The notes beneath the pieces are model-generated. The model was not told the origin of the DNA. It ran no database searches and worked only from the letters and a program-made list of their open reading frames with translations. Below, piece after piece: positions 16,321 through 24,348 of a DNA stretch of 64,000 nucleotides. Numbering within the stretch: the stretch's first letter is position 1; each line of letters opens with the position of its first letter. The position numbers and the translations under genes were made by a program. This DNA comes from Sporosarcina sp. FSL K6-1508 (GTDB taxonomy: Bacteria; Bacillota; Bacilli; Bacillales_A; Planococcaceae), in assembly GCF_038007465.1 (NCBI RefSeq), contig NZ_JBBOXF010000001.1, positions 3,917,001-3,981,000 of the forward strand, written 5' to 3'.

Positions 16321-16657
16321 ATACCGCTTCGACGCTTTGTGGATGCCTCCCGCGATAAGCCAGAAAGGAGACCACTTGGGAGGGATTGAGCTGCATCCCT
16401 CCTTGCTCTTATCGCTCCGGCTACCACGAAGACGCGCCTTCGCTGGATGGTCTAGGTGGGAAAGCGCATTTCGTTATCTATAATGAAATCTGCAACATGG
16501 AGTGCGTCTTTCTTGACTAAAATTATATATGTTGAACTATTGAATCCGGTATATAAACTGAGCGAAGGCGCCTTAACAGGGGTAGCCGAAGCCATAAGAC
16601 CGGCGGCGAAGCTGCTTGGCTTATGGCAGTAGGGATCCACTAGCGCCGTAGCGGTTC
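16321..16657. repeat. Family A palindromic MITE-like element, full copy
   Basis: 337 bp with imperfect terminal inverted repeats: ACCGCTTCGACGCTTTGTGG at the left and, reading inward on the other strand, ACCGCTACGGCGCTAGTGG at the right. Both arms carry a mirrored core, TCTTATCGCTCCGGCTACC against TCTTATGGCTTCGGCTACC, so the whole element is a large broken palindrome. No transposase or convincing protein is encoded. Copies or fragments occur at 7763, 8911, 26234, 26575, 27606, 49016, 49990, 50340 and 50645. The 237 bp from here to 16895 hold nothing else I can name. Confidence 0.8.
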
Positions 16658-16894
16658 AATGGAGTTCTTTATTTCAATATATAGTATCGAATAGTAATCA
16701 CCTTATAATTTCGGAATATACATCTCAAAATTTTATTTCTCTCGATAATGAACACCCTAGCGCAGGCGCGGCAAAGTCGTCCCCAAAGCGCCAAGCGTTC
16801 TACAATCCACACCCCGAATTACAACTCTCTTGTCAGTAAGCGCCAAAGCGGGTCGAATAAAATCTCTATGTCCTTAACTCCTTTTTAGATGCGT

Positions 16895-18334
16895 TTAAAT
16901 CGTTAGCAAATCTCTCTTTTTATCCGGCATAGCATGAATTGCTTGTCCGATTAAGCCTTCTGCCGCCTCAAGCAGTCCTTCATTGAATCCTGGATGCGCA
17001 TAGTTCGGGAATTTTATATCTTCCTCTTTTGAAGCCATTTCAAGTAATTGGACAAAGGAACCTGACATTTCAATTGCCCCTTCCCCAATCATATGAATGC
17101 CTTGAATGATTTCTGTTGTTGCATCAGAAATAACTTTAATAAACCCATCCTTTTTACCCGTAATTGTTGCATAACCGTTTCCGCCAAGAGCAAATTGACT
17201 GACCCGAATAGCCACCCCAAAGTCCCGTGCGCTTTGTTCTGTAAGCCCTACAGAAACGATTGGCGGGATTGTATGTGCCACAACTGGCATAAATGTAAGG
17301 TCGACTTCAGTTTGTTCCCCTGCTATTGAGGTAACAGCAGCTTTACCTTGCTTGATTGCTTTCACTGCGAGCATTGGCCCCTCGGTCACATCACCAATTG
17401 CATATATAGAAGGTATTGAGGATTGCATATTTCCGTCCACCTTGATGAAACCCTCGTCTGTTTGCTCAATTCCGAAACGGGTGATGCCGAGAGCATCCAA
17501 ATTGGGTTTCCTTGTTCCAGATACGAATAGATGTGATCCACGTATCGTCTCTTCTATGTTTTTATCCGTTTGAAACGTTAGTATAATCCCGTCTGCTGTT
17601 TCATTTACCGAAATGAATTCACGCTCTTTATGCACTTTAATTTTATGCTTTTTAAATAAACGATTTAATTCTTTATTGATGGATTCATCGAATGGAAAGC
17701 CTGTTTGATCATCAATTACGATACTGACTTGTGCTCCTAATGCGGCAAAACTTGAAGCCGCTTCAAGTGCAATGTAATCATGACCTCTTACAATAAGGTG
17801 CTCAGGTATCTCTTCCAATTTAAATAGCTCATGGGGCAATAGAATTCGCACCCCTTTATCGTTCATTGCGGACGGTATAATCGGGGAGCTTCCTGTCGCA
17901 ATAATGACTTGTTCAAATTCGAAAATATCGAATTGATGTCCATTTTCTACACCGATTCTATCTACCGCGAGAAATGTAACTTTCCCGCGGATGAGTTCAA
18001 TTTTATTTTCATTACATAGACTTTCTACGCCTGATCTAAGCTGATTAATGACGTTAGATTTATAAGCAATCAGCTTTTTAATATCGACTAGGTTATCCAA
18101 ACTTCCAATTCCCAGATTTTGTAGATGGGTAATTTCAGAGCGTTTAGCTGCTGCATGTGTAAAAACTTTAGAAGGAATACACCCTTCATTCAGACAAACG
18201 CCGCCCATTTCAGCCTGTTCAATTAATGTTACCGAGAGACCAAGCTGCGCACCACGTATGGCAGCAGAGTAGCCGCCTGGCCCCCCTCCAATGACAACGA
18301 GATTTCTTTCCTGACTGATTTCCCCAACAACCAT
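16895..18334 (-). CDS. Dihydrolipoamide dehydrogenase (E3)
   Basis: 479 residues, FAD disulfide oxidoreductase. FAD motif VVIGGGPGGYSAA, redox disulfide Cys47/Cys52 (GGVCLNEGCIPSK), second FAD motif IYAIGDVTEG, and the C-terminal dimer/active-site segment YAHPGFNEGLLEAAEG with the catalytic His and Glu. It reoxidises the dihydrolipoyl arm of E2 with NAD. The start lies 1 bp after the E2 stop codon. Last gene of the operon with phenylalanine dehydrogenase and E1/E2. Confidence 0.93.
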   Translation of the reverse strand: MVVGEISQERNLVVIGGGPGGYSAAIRGAQLGLSVTLIEQAEMGGVCLNEGCIPSKVFTHAAAKRSEITHLQNLGIGSLDNLVDIKKLIAYKSNVINQLRSGVESLCNENKIELIRGKVTFLAVDRIGVENGHQFDIFEFEQVIIATGSSPIIPSAMNDKGVRILLPHELFKLEEIPEHLIVRGHDYIALEAASSFAALGAQVSIVIDDQTGFPFDESINKELNRLFKKHKIKVHKEREFISVNETADGIILTFQTDKNIEETIRGSHLFVSGTRKPNLDALGITRFGIEQTDEGFIKVDGNMQSSIPSIYAIGDVTEGPMLAVKAIKQGKAAVTSIAGEQTEVDLTFMPVVAHTIPPIVSVGLTEQSARDFGVAIRVSQFALGGNGYATITGKKDGFIKVISDATTEIIQGIHMIGEGAIEMSGSFVQLLEMASKEEDIKFPNYAHPGFNEGLLEAAEGLIGQAIHAMPDKKRDLLTI

Positions 18335-18335
18335 T

Positions 18336-19556
18336 TTATATCATCTCCATCATCAGTTTGTGAGGCTGCTCAATTAGGCTGGCAAAGCGATTCGTAAATG
18401 CAACCGCTGTTGCGCCATCAGCAACACGGTGATCGAATGCCATGGAAAGTGTCATGATATGACCGATAACAATTTCATCATGCTCATTGACGATTGGTTG
18501 TTTTTTTGTTTTATGGAAAGCAATAAGAGCCGTTTCTGGATAATTAATAATCGGTGTTGCACCGGTACTACCAAGAGGTCCGACATTACTCACTGTAAAT
18601 GTGCTATTTTGCATTTCAAACAGTTGTAGGCTACCAGCGATTGCTTTGGCTGTCAATTCCTTTACTTCTTTGTTAATTTCTTTGATTGATTTCTTATCAA
18701 CATCATGGATAACAGGAACAATTAGTCCGCTTTCAGTATTTGTTGCGAGTCCAATGTGGTAGTTTTTCTTAAGGAGTATCCGACTGTTTTCTTCATCAAG
18801 TTCGGCATTGAATATCGGGAAATCCTTCAATGAGATAACAAGTGCCTTAATAAGAAATGCTGGAACACTGACGGATTCACCCGCCACTTTCAACTGCTCT
18901 CTCATTTTAACCAAATTCGTCATATTCACTTCGTCAAAATGAGTAACATGGGGAATTGTAAAGAGTGATTTCGTCATCTTTTCTGCAATTTTTTTTCGGA
19001 TTCCTCTAAAAGGAATTTCATCAGGACTCTTTTGATCAATCTTCGTCTGCTTAACAATCTTAACTGATTCGAACATGGTTTGTTTTTCTTCTAAGAATCG
19101 AAAAACATCTTCTTCGGTTATCCTTCCAGAAGGGTCAGCTGCATGGACATCTTCGAGATTTATATTGTTATCGCGTGCAATTTTGCGTGTATACGGCGCC
19201 GCAAGTATTCGCTTAAAATGCAATGGCGGCAATTTCTCATCTATTTTAATTGCCGGGCTTGCTTCCCTCTCATTGATTTTTTTCGTTTCCATTATTGATT
19301 TTTGTACTGTTCGAACAGCTTCGTTTAATTCAATGCAGAGCAGGCTTGTTCCGACCTGAACAATTTCACCTACTTCAATACGAATTTCTTTCACAATACC
19401 CGGGCCGGGCGAAGTAAGTTCGGCGACCATTTTGTCTGTTTGTACTTCGACAAGCGGCTGATCCGTCGTAACCGAATCGCCAACCTTGACTAAGTAATGG
19501 ATCACTTCCCCTTCAGTCATCCCTTCCCCGATATCATGTAACTTTACTTCGAGCAT
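18336..19556 (-). CDS. 2-oxoacid dehydrogenase E2 (dihydrolipoyl acyltransferase)
   Basis: 406 residues in the usual order: one lipoyl domain (1-75) with the lipoylated Lys42 in QTDKMVAEL, a linker, a peripheral-subunit-binding domain (about 118-155, APYTRKIARDNNINL then ADPSGRITEEDV), and the catalytic core with DHRVADG (His376, Asp380). It transfers the acyl group from lipoate to CoA. A single lipoyl domain and core sequence resemble the branched-chain (BkdB-like) group rather than pyruvate E2. The acyl specificity cannot be read directly; phenylacetyl is proposed from the operon partner. Confidence 0.92.
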   Translation of the reverse strand: MLEVKLHDIGEGMTEGEVIHYLVKVGDSVTTDQPLVEVQTDKMVAELTSPGPGIVKEIRIEVGEIVQVGTSLLCIELNEAVRTVQKSIMETKKINEREASPAIKIDEKLPPLHFKRILAAPYTRKIARDNNINLEDVHAADPSGRITEEDVFRFLEEKQTMFESVKIVKQTKIDQKSPDEIPFRGIRKKIAEKMTKSLFTIPHVTHFDEVNMTNLVKMREQLKVAGESVSVPAFLIKALVISLKDFPIFNAELDEENSRILLKKNYHIGLATNTESGLIVPVIHDVDKKSIKEINKEVKELTAKAIAGSLQLFEMQNSTFTVSNVGPLGSTGATPIINYPETALIAFHKTKKQPIVNEHDEIVIGHIMTLSMAFDHRVADGATAVAFTNRFASLIEQPHKLMMEMI

Positions 19557-19568
19557 TCCATTTCCCCC

Positions 19569-20585
19569 TTAAAAATGAAGCACTTTTTCAATTCCTTCCA
19601 CGACGCGTGCCGGTGTTGGAAGATAATGTTCTTCTAATGTAAAGAATGGAACCGGGACGTCAAATCCTGTAACGCGTTCAATTGGAGCTCGTAGATAAAG
19701 AAAAGCTGTATCGTTTATTATGGAAACAATATCGTTGCCAAGTCCCCCCGTATTATGTGCTTCATGAATGATGACTGCTCTCGTTGTCTTTTGCACAGAT
19801 TGAGCAATAATGTCACGATCAATTGGATATAATGTTCGCAGATCGATAATTTCACAACTAATTCCCTTTTTCGCGGCCTGTTCAGCGGCTTTCTCAGCAA
19901 TTGAAATCATAGCTCCCCACGCGATCAGAGTGACGTCTGTACCTTCAAGCACTCGTTTTCCTTTACCAATTTCTACAGTATATTTTCCAACAGGAACTTC
20001 TTCTCTTTTCGAACGATAGTTTTTCATAGGCTCCAAAACTAGCACAGGATCAGGATCTTCCATTGCTGCAATCAATAACCCTTTTGCATCGTATGGATTA
20101 GATGGACAGACCACCTTGATCCCTGGCATATGTGTGAATAAAATTTCCGTACTGTCAGAATGGATTTCAGGCGCTCGAATTCCTGCACCATATGGAGCTC
20201 GAATGACCATAGGCACTGTAAAACGAGACATCGATCGCATCCGAAGCCGTGAAACATGTGTCATAATCTGTTCGTACGCAGGATAGATAAAACCGAGGAA
20301 CTGGATTTCTGCAATCGGTCTAAAACCGTTAACGGCAAGACCAATTGACGTCCCAATAATCCCTGCTTCTGAAAGTGGTGTATCGACTACTCGATCATCA
20401 CCAAATTGTTCCTGAAGGCCTTCCGTCGCGCGGAATACACCACCATTTTTCCCGATATCTTCTCCGAGTATGATGGTTCGATCATCCTCTTCTAGCATCA
20501 AACGCATGCCATCATTAATCGCTTGAATTAACGTCATCTGCTTTGTCGTTTCGTTTTTTTGTTCCGATTCTTTTAATTGTGTCAT
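19569..20585 (-). CDS. 2-oxoacid dehydrogenase E1 beta subunit
   Basis: 338 residues from the ATG at 20585; GGGGAGG lies 9 bp upstream, inside the end of the E1 alpha gene, and a TTG sits just before it. Transketolase central and C-terminal domains: MTLIQAINDGMRLMLEED, ILGEDIGKNGGVFRAT, RAPYGAGIRAPEIHSDS and LRTLYPIDRD. With E1 alpha it forms the alpha2beta2 thiamine-diphosphate decarboxylase. Starts 4 bp after the E1 alpha stop, so it is coupled. Length and sequence fit the branched-chain or aryl oxoacid class. Confidence 0.92.
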   Translation of the reverse strand: MTQLKESEQKNETTKQMTLIQAINDGMRLMLEEDDRTIILGEDIGKNGGVFRATEGLQEQFGDDRVVDTPLSEAGIIGTSIGLAVNGFRPIAEIQFLGFIYPAYEQIMTHVSRLRMRSMSRFTVPMVIRAPYGAGIRAPEIHSDSTEILFTHMPGIKVVCPSNPYDAKGLLIAAMEDPDPVLVLEPMKNYRSKREEVPVGKYTVEIGKGKRVLEGTDVTLIAWGAMISIAEKAAEQAAKKGISCEIIDLRTLYPIDRDIIAQSVQKTTRAVIIHEAHNTGGLGNDIVSIINDTAFLYLRAPIERVTGFDVPVPFFTLEEHYLPTPARVVEGIEKVLHF

Positions 20586-20588
20586 CAA

Positions 20589-21644
20589 TCATCGCCTCCC
20601 CAAATGCGCAAGGTACGCTTCTTTTTGTTCAGTGAGCTGAGCGGGCATTTCAGCGTATACATGATCGAAAACATCTTCTACATTAGGCGGCGGAAACTTT
20701 TCCATTTCTTCTACAGCCGCTTCGACTTCACTTATAGTTTTTTCTTTAGTAGCTTGAACCCATTCGTCATTCCAATAGCCATAATTTCTCATAAATAATT
20801 CTAATCGTGTAAGAGGGTCTACAAAATTAACTCCTTGTTTTTCAGATCGGTATTTAGACGGATCATCAGCAGTTGTGTGGGCACCTTTTCGCCACGTAAC
20901 TGCTTCTATCAATGTCGGGCCGTTGCCAGCTCTAGCATTATCAAAGGCCTTTTTCGTCTCAAAATAAACCGCAAAACAATCATTCCCATCGACACGGAAT
21001 CCCGGCATACCATAGGCAACTGATTTTTGTGCAATCGTTGCAGAATTCATCTGTTTTTCAATTGGGACCGAAATTGCATACCCATTATTTTGGTTAAAAA
21101 AGACCACTGGCACTTTGAATACGCTCGCAAAATTTAACCCTTCATGAAAATCCCCTTCCGAAGTCGCACCGTCCCCAAAATAAGCAATTGCTGCATTTTT
21201 TGTTCCTTTTCTCTTTTCAGCCCATGCGGCACCCGCTGCATGGGGGAGCTGTGTCGCAATTGGAACAGCTGGCGGAAAAATATTTCTGTCTGCCGGCGCT
21301 ACACAGCCTTCTAGCCTGCCATTCCAATACAAAAACGTTCTGGCCATACTTTTTCCAAACGTTATCGTGGCTCCATGATCACGATATGTCGGGAAAACCC
21401 AGTCATCGGCATTTAATGCGAGTGCGCTACCCACTTGAGCAGCTTCCTGTCCTTCAAAAGGTGCGTATGTTCCTAGACGCCCTTGTCGTTGTAAGTTAAT
21501 CGCTTTTCTATCAAATGTACGAATTCGTAACATGTGATAATACAACTGTTTAACCAATTGCTCATCTATTTGCTTTTCAAAGCTTGTGTCAACAAAAAAG
21601 CCTTTATCGTCTACTATTCTTTTTATAGGATAGTTATGTTCCAC
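20589..21644 (-). CDS. 2-oxoacid dehydrogenase E1 alpha subunit
   Basis: 351 residues from a GTG at 21644, with TTGGAGG 9 bp before it. Thiamine-diphosphate motif GDG (157-159) through NN (186-187) is intact: YFGDGATSEGDFHEGLNFAS and FFNQNNGYAISVP. The substrate pocket segment YRDHGATITFG and the phosphorylation-loop region YRSEKQG are present. It decarboxylates a 2-oxoacid and loads the acyl group on lipoate. It directly follows phenylalanine dehydrogenase (15 bp), whose product is phenylpyruvate, so phenylpyruvate is the most likely substrate. Branched-chain oxoacids remain the main alternative. Confidence 0.9.
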   Translation of the reverse strand: MEHNYPIKRIVDDKGFFVDTSFEKQIDEQLVKQLYYHMLRIRTFDRKAINLQRQGRLGTYAPFEGQEAAQVGSALALNADDWVFPTYRDHGATITFGKSMARTFLYWNGRLEGCVAPADRNIFPPAVPIATQLPHAAGAAWAEKRKGTKNAAIAYFGDGATSEGDFHEGLNFASVFKVPVVFFNQNNGYAISVPIEKQMNSATIAQKSVAYGMPGFRVDGNDCFAVYFETKKAFDNARAGNGPTLIEAVTWRKGAHTTADDPSKYRSEKQGVNFVDPLTRLELFMRNYGYWNDEWVQATKEKTISEVEAAVEEMEKFPPPNVEDVFDHVYAEMPAQLTEQKEAYLAHLGRR

Positions 21645-21659
21645 TTAACTTGCCTCCAA

Positions 21660-22808
21660 TCAGGATAGATTACGAATCGACCACTTTGGTTTTGCTGGTG
21701 CTGAGTAAAAGCTGTTCCGTTTTCCTCGATCTGCTATTCTCTTCTCACACATTGCATTTGCCGATTCCTCGGTTGTTTTTCCACTGTTATCAGCTTCCTT
21801 GTAAACTTCTAAAATTGCATCGTATATATGTTTCGTTTTCGCAAGCACCCGTTCGTGATTAATGCCATACAATTCATCTGCTACTTGTATGAGCCCACCA
21901 GAATTGACGATATAATCCGGTGCATATAATATTCCTTTATCCCGCAATAATTTACCATGCCTATCATTTAACAACTGATTATTCGCAGATCCTACAATCG
22001 CTTTTACTTTAAACTGAGGAATTGTGGTGTCGTTAATAATCCCGCCAAATGCACACGGTACAAATATATCTGCTTCTTGAGAATAGATAGCTTCATTTGC
22101 AACAATTTGTAGCTTGCCAGTTGTTCTTGCCGCAACTTCTTCAATTGCCCGCAGACTCTCTTCATTAATATCTGTTACGAAAATGTGAGCACCTGCTTCA
22201 AGCAATCCACTTGCGACTTTGAATCCAACCTTTCCAAGCCCTTGAATCGCATAGATATGCTGACCTAATTCGCCATTTCCATATAGCATCTGATTGGTCG
22301 CTTTTATACCGTACAAAACACCTGCTGCTGTAGGAATAGATGAATCGCCACCGCCTCCGTATACTTCCGGCAGGCCGTTGACGAAATTCGTTTCTTTCAT
22401 CGCGTGAACGAAATCGTCCATCGTCGTCCCCATATCCGTTCCCGTATAAAAACGACCGCCCAGTGAGTTTACAAATTGACCGAATGCGCGGAATAATTCC
22501 GGTGACTTATCTGTTTTAGGATCACCAATAATAACTGCTTTCCCACCCCCAAAATCGACATCGGCAGCTGCACATTTATAGGTCATTCCTTTTGAAAGAC
22601 GAAGGACATCTTCCAACGCTTCTTCCACACTGCCATAAGGTTGCATGCGGCAACCGCCAAGTGCTGGTCCAAGCGTAGTGTCATGAATTGCAATAATTGC
22701 ACGTAAACCTGTTGAAGGGTCATTACAGAAAACGACTTGTTCATGTTCACTCATTCGATCAAAGAGCTCAAATTCCTTTGTCATTGACGTTCTTTCAGCT
22801 AGCATCAT
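21660..22808 (-). CDS. Phenylalanine dehydrogenase
   Basis: 382 residues from the ATG at 22808, placed 8 bp after AAGGGGG; earlier ATGs at 22865 and 22835 lack this. Oxidative deamination of L-phenylalanine to phenylpyruvate with NAD. Catalytic lysines are Lys78 (GMTYKCA) and Lys90 (DFGGGKAV). Residues 151-160 read GGGGDSSIPT, as in the PheDH of Sporosarcina ureae and relatives, where leucine dehydrogenases have GGSGDPSP. NAD motif GLGKVG (190-195). The C-terminus PKWSIRN also resembles the Sporosarcina enzyme. Some PheDHs accept tyrosine. Second gene of the operon, 40 bp after the thioesterase. Confidence 0.9.
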   Translation of the reverse strand: MMLAERTSMTKEFELFDRMSEHEQVVFCNDPSTGLRAIIAIHDTTLGPALGGCRMQPYGSVEEALEDVLRLSKGMTYKCAAADVDFGGGKAVIIGDPKTDKSPELFRAFGQFVNSLGGRFYTGTDMGTTMDDFVHAMKETNFVNGLPEVYGGGGDSSIPTAAGVLYGIKATNQMLYGNGELGQHIYAIQGLGKVGFKVASGLLEAGAHIFVTDINEESLRAIEEVAARTTGKLQIVANEAIYSQEADIFVPCAFGGIINDTTIPQFKVKAIVGSANNQLLNDRHGKLLRDKGILYAPDYIVNSGGLIQVADELYGINHERVLAKTKHIYDAILEVYKEADNSGKTTEESANAMCEKRIADRGKRNSFYSAPAKPKWSIRNLS

Positions 22809-22848
22809 GCGATTTTCCCCCTTAGGATTGGTCATACAAAATCCCTGT

Positions 22849-23244
22849 TTAGAATGAAGCTTCATCTAACTTTTTCACAATTCTTTCCTTCGGCAATATA
22901 ACCTGTATTACTTCACCTTTTCCAATAAGCCCCAACTTATTTTGCGCTATGACTTTTGTCACAACTTTATTGTCACGAAGTTCAATTAGAGTTGCCGTTA
23001 AGGTAACGGTAGAACCAAGCGGAGACGCAGCAAGATGCTTCAGCTGGACTGATGCACCCATTCCCTCTTCATGCTCTTCCAAAAATGGAAGAATGATTTT
23101 TCGAGAAACCCATTCCATATGATATGTCATTGCTACGGTTGAATAGACAGGATGTACAATTTCTCCTTCAAATGAAGCAAACATATCCTCTGTTACGATT
23201 ATCTCGATTGCTTCCTCTCTACCAACATTCAATCCTCGCTTCAT
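22849..23244 (-). CDS. FlK-like hotdog acyl-CoA thioesterase
   Basis: 131 residues from the ATG at 23244 (7 bp after AGGGG); an upstream ATG at 23313 is not supported. Hotdog fold of the fluoroacetyl-CoA thioesterase (FlK) type: VHPVYSTVAMTYHMEW with the catalytic-region Thr/Glu-type residues, the LEEHEEGMGASVQLKHLA strand pair, and ATLIELRDNKVVTKV. FlK relatives hydrolyse short or aryl acyl-CoAs. It is the first gene of the phenylalanine operon. I infer that it releases an aryl acetate, possibly 4-hydroxyphenylacetate, from CoA, or spares CoA when phenylacetyl-CoA builds up. Confidence 0.8.
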   Translation of the reverse strand: MKRGLNVGREEAIEIIVTEDMFASFEGEIVHPVYSTVAMTYHMEWVSRKIILPFLEEHEEGMGASVQLKHLAASPLGSTVTLTATLIELRDNKVVTKVIAQNKLGLIGKGEVIQVILPKERIVKKLDEASF

Positions 23245-23285
23245 AATATATCCCCTACTCAAGTTATAATATGTGAGACCCCTTT

Positions 23286-23299
23286 TGAAAACGCTTACA
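23286..23299. promoter_or_regulatory. cre box in the leader of the phenylalanine operon
   Basis: TGAAAACGCTTACA fits the cre consensus TGWAARCGYTWNCW at every position. It lies about 40 bp before the first start codon and downstream of the promoter at 23477-23449, where CcpA binding would block elongation. Confidence 0.7.
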
Positions 23300-23446
23300 A
23301 ATTCATAGTCCATCTTCAGTCGTTATTCTCATTTCCTTGGTCGAACTACTCTCCTTTTTCAATAAATTACAAATGCCTTTTTCAATGCTAAATTAATGAC
23401 CGTGTTCATACGATGAAAACCTTAAATGGTAAACGATTATTTACAA

Positions 23447-23477
23447 TTATCATATATCATACTGTATATGACTTCAA
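23447..23477 (-). promoter_or_regulatory. Phenylalanine operon promoter and GntR-type operator
   Basis: On the minus strand TTGAAG (23477-23472), 17 bp, TATGAT (23454-23449). Positions 23447-23471 hold the imperfect dyad TCATATA-N8-TATATGA, shared with the hpaBC promoter (11102-11126). The divergent GntR gene at 23613 is the obvious candidate binder. Confidence 0.65.
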
Positions 23478-23574
23478 GTACTTATCAGAAGTATTTTTAT
23501 AATCTGAATACTAGTATGCGATTAATGCGGTTTCATCGCTTTTAGAAAGTTCTGCTCTTCTTGGTCTATAAGCG

Positions 23575-23603
23575 TTGCAATCATATATTAATTAATATAT
23601 AAT
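23575..23603 (+). promoter_or_regulatory. Promoter of the GntR gene, possibly giving a leaderless mRNA
   Basis: TTGCAA (23575-23580), 17 bp, TATAAT (23598-23603). Transcription would start about 23610, at the edge of the ATG at 23613, and no ribosome site is visible. The spacer holds a perfect 18-bp palindrome, 23583-23600 (ATATATTAATTAATATAT), which could be an autoregulatory site. Confidence 0.6.
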
Positions 23604-23612
23604 TCGGTTACT

Positions 23613-24257
23613 ATGGAAAATAAAATGAATAAACGACAATATGCTTATAAAGTGATTCGCACAAGAATCGTAGATGGTACTTATGCCCCTGGCCAACGAA
23701 TTATTATCGATCAAATCGCGAAGGAGGTCGGCTCTAGTCATATCCCTGTAAGAGAAGCTATCCACCAATTAGAGTCCGATCAACTAATTGAGTTTAAACC
23801 AAATATCGGAGCAATTGTTCGTGGTATTGATAACGAACTTTACACGGAGACCCTTCATGTTTTGGCTTTATTAGAAGGGCATGCAACGGCGCTTAGCGCA
23901 CCGCTGATTACATCAAAAGGAATTGAAACACTAGCTAGCATTAATAACGAGATGAAGGAAATGTTGGAAAACTATGAGTTAGATAAATTAGGTGTGTTGA
24001 ACAGAGAATTTCACTTTCATATCTACTCTTTTTGCCCCAATAATTTATTAATAAAAAATATACAAGAAACGTGGAGTCGATTAGATATTGTTAGACAAGC
24101 AGGTTTCACCTTCTACCCCAAACGGACACCACAATCGATCGAAGAGCATTACACTCTTATCAGACTTTTGAAAGAGCATGCAGACAGCTCTGAAATAGAA
24201 GATTATGCGCGTAAGCATAAGCTGCTGACACTTGAAGCATTCAAAAAACGAACGTGA
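23613..24257 (+). CDS. GntR-family transcriptional regulator (FCD type)
   Basis: 214 residues. N-terminal winged helix (about 7-75) with YKVIRTRIVDGTYAPGQR and the recognition part SSHIPVREAIHQLESDQLI; C-terminal all-helical FCD-type effector domain with the ligand His/Asp pattern (REFHFHIYS, EEHYTLIRLL). Regulators of this class usually repress a neighbouring catabolic operon until a carboxylate or acyl-CoA inducer binds. It is divergent from the phenylalanine operon. The shared dyad upstream of that operon and of hpaBC makes both likely targets. An in-frame ATG at 23625 is an alternative start. A strong terminator follows. Confidence 0.88.
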   Translation: MENKMNKRQYAYKVIRTRIVDGTYAPGQRIIIDQIAKEVGSSHIPVREAIHQLESDQLIEFKPNIGAIVRGIDNELYTETLHVLALLEGHATALSAPLITSKGIETLASINNEMKEMLENYELDKLGVLNREFHFHIYSFCPNNLLIKNIQETWSRLDIVRQAGFTFYPKRTPQSIEEHYTLIRLLKEHADSSEIEDYARKHKLLTLEAFKKRT

Positions 24258-24276
24258 TGACTTAAGAAATGAACGT

Positions 24277-24307
24277 AACGCCGCCTTGGAACGGGTCGGC
24301 GTTTTTT
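24277..24307 (+). terminator. Rho-independent terminator after gntR
   Basis: AACGCCG (24277-24283) with CGGCGTT (24297-24303), running into a tract of six T. Confidence 0.85.
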
Positions 24308-24348
24308 CGTTGCTTACCGTTAACTAATTGCTGAAAGGAGCCCCTCAT

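Noticed and set aside
16452..16640. Open frame of 62 codons on the minus strand
   Set aside because: Inside the full-length family A repeat.
21660..22808. Leucine dehydrogenase of a branched-chain operon
   Set aside because: The GGGGDSSIPT signature and C-terminal sequence fit phenylalanine dehydrogenase, and ptb/buk partners of bkd operons are missing. Not fully excluded without an assay.
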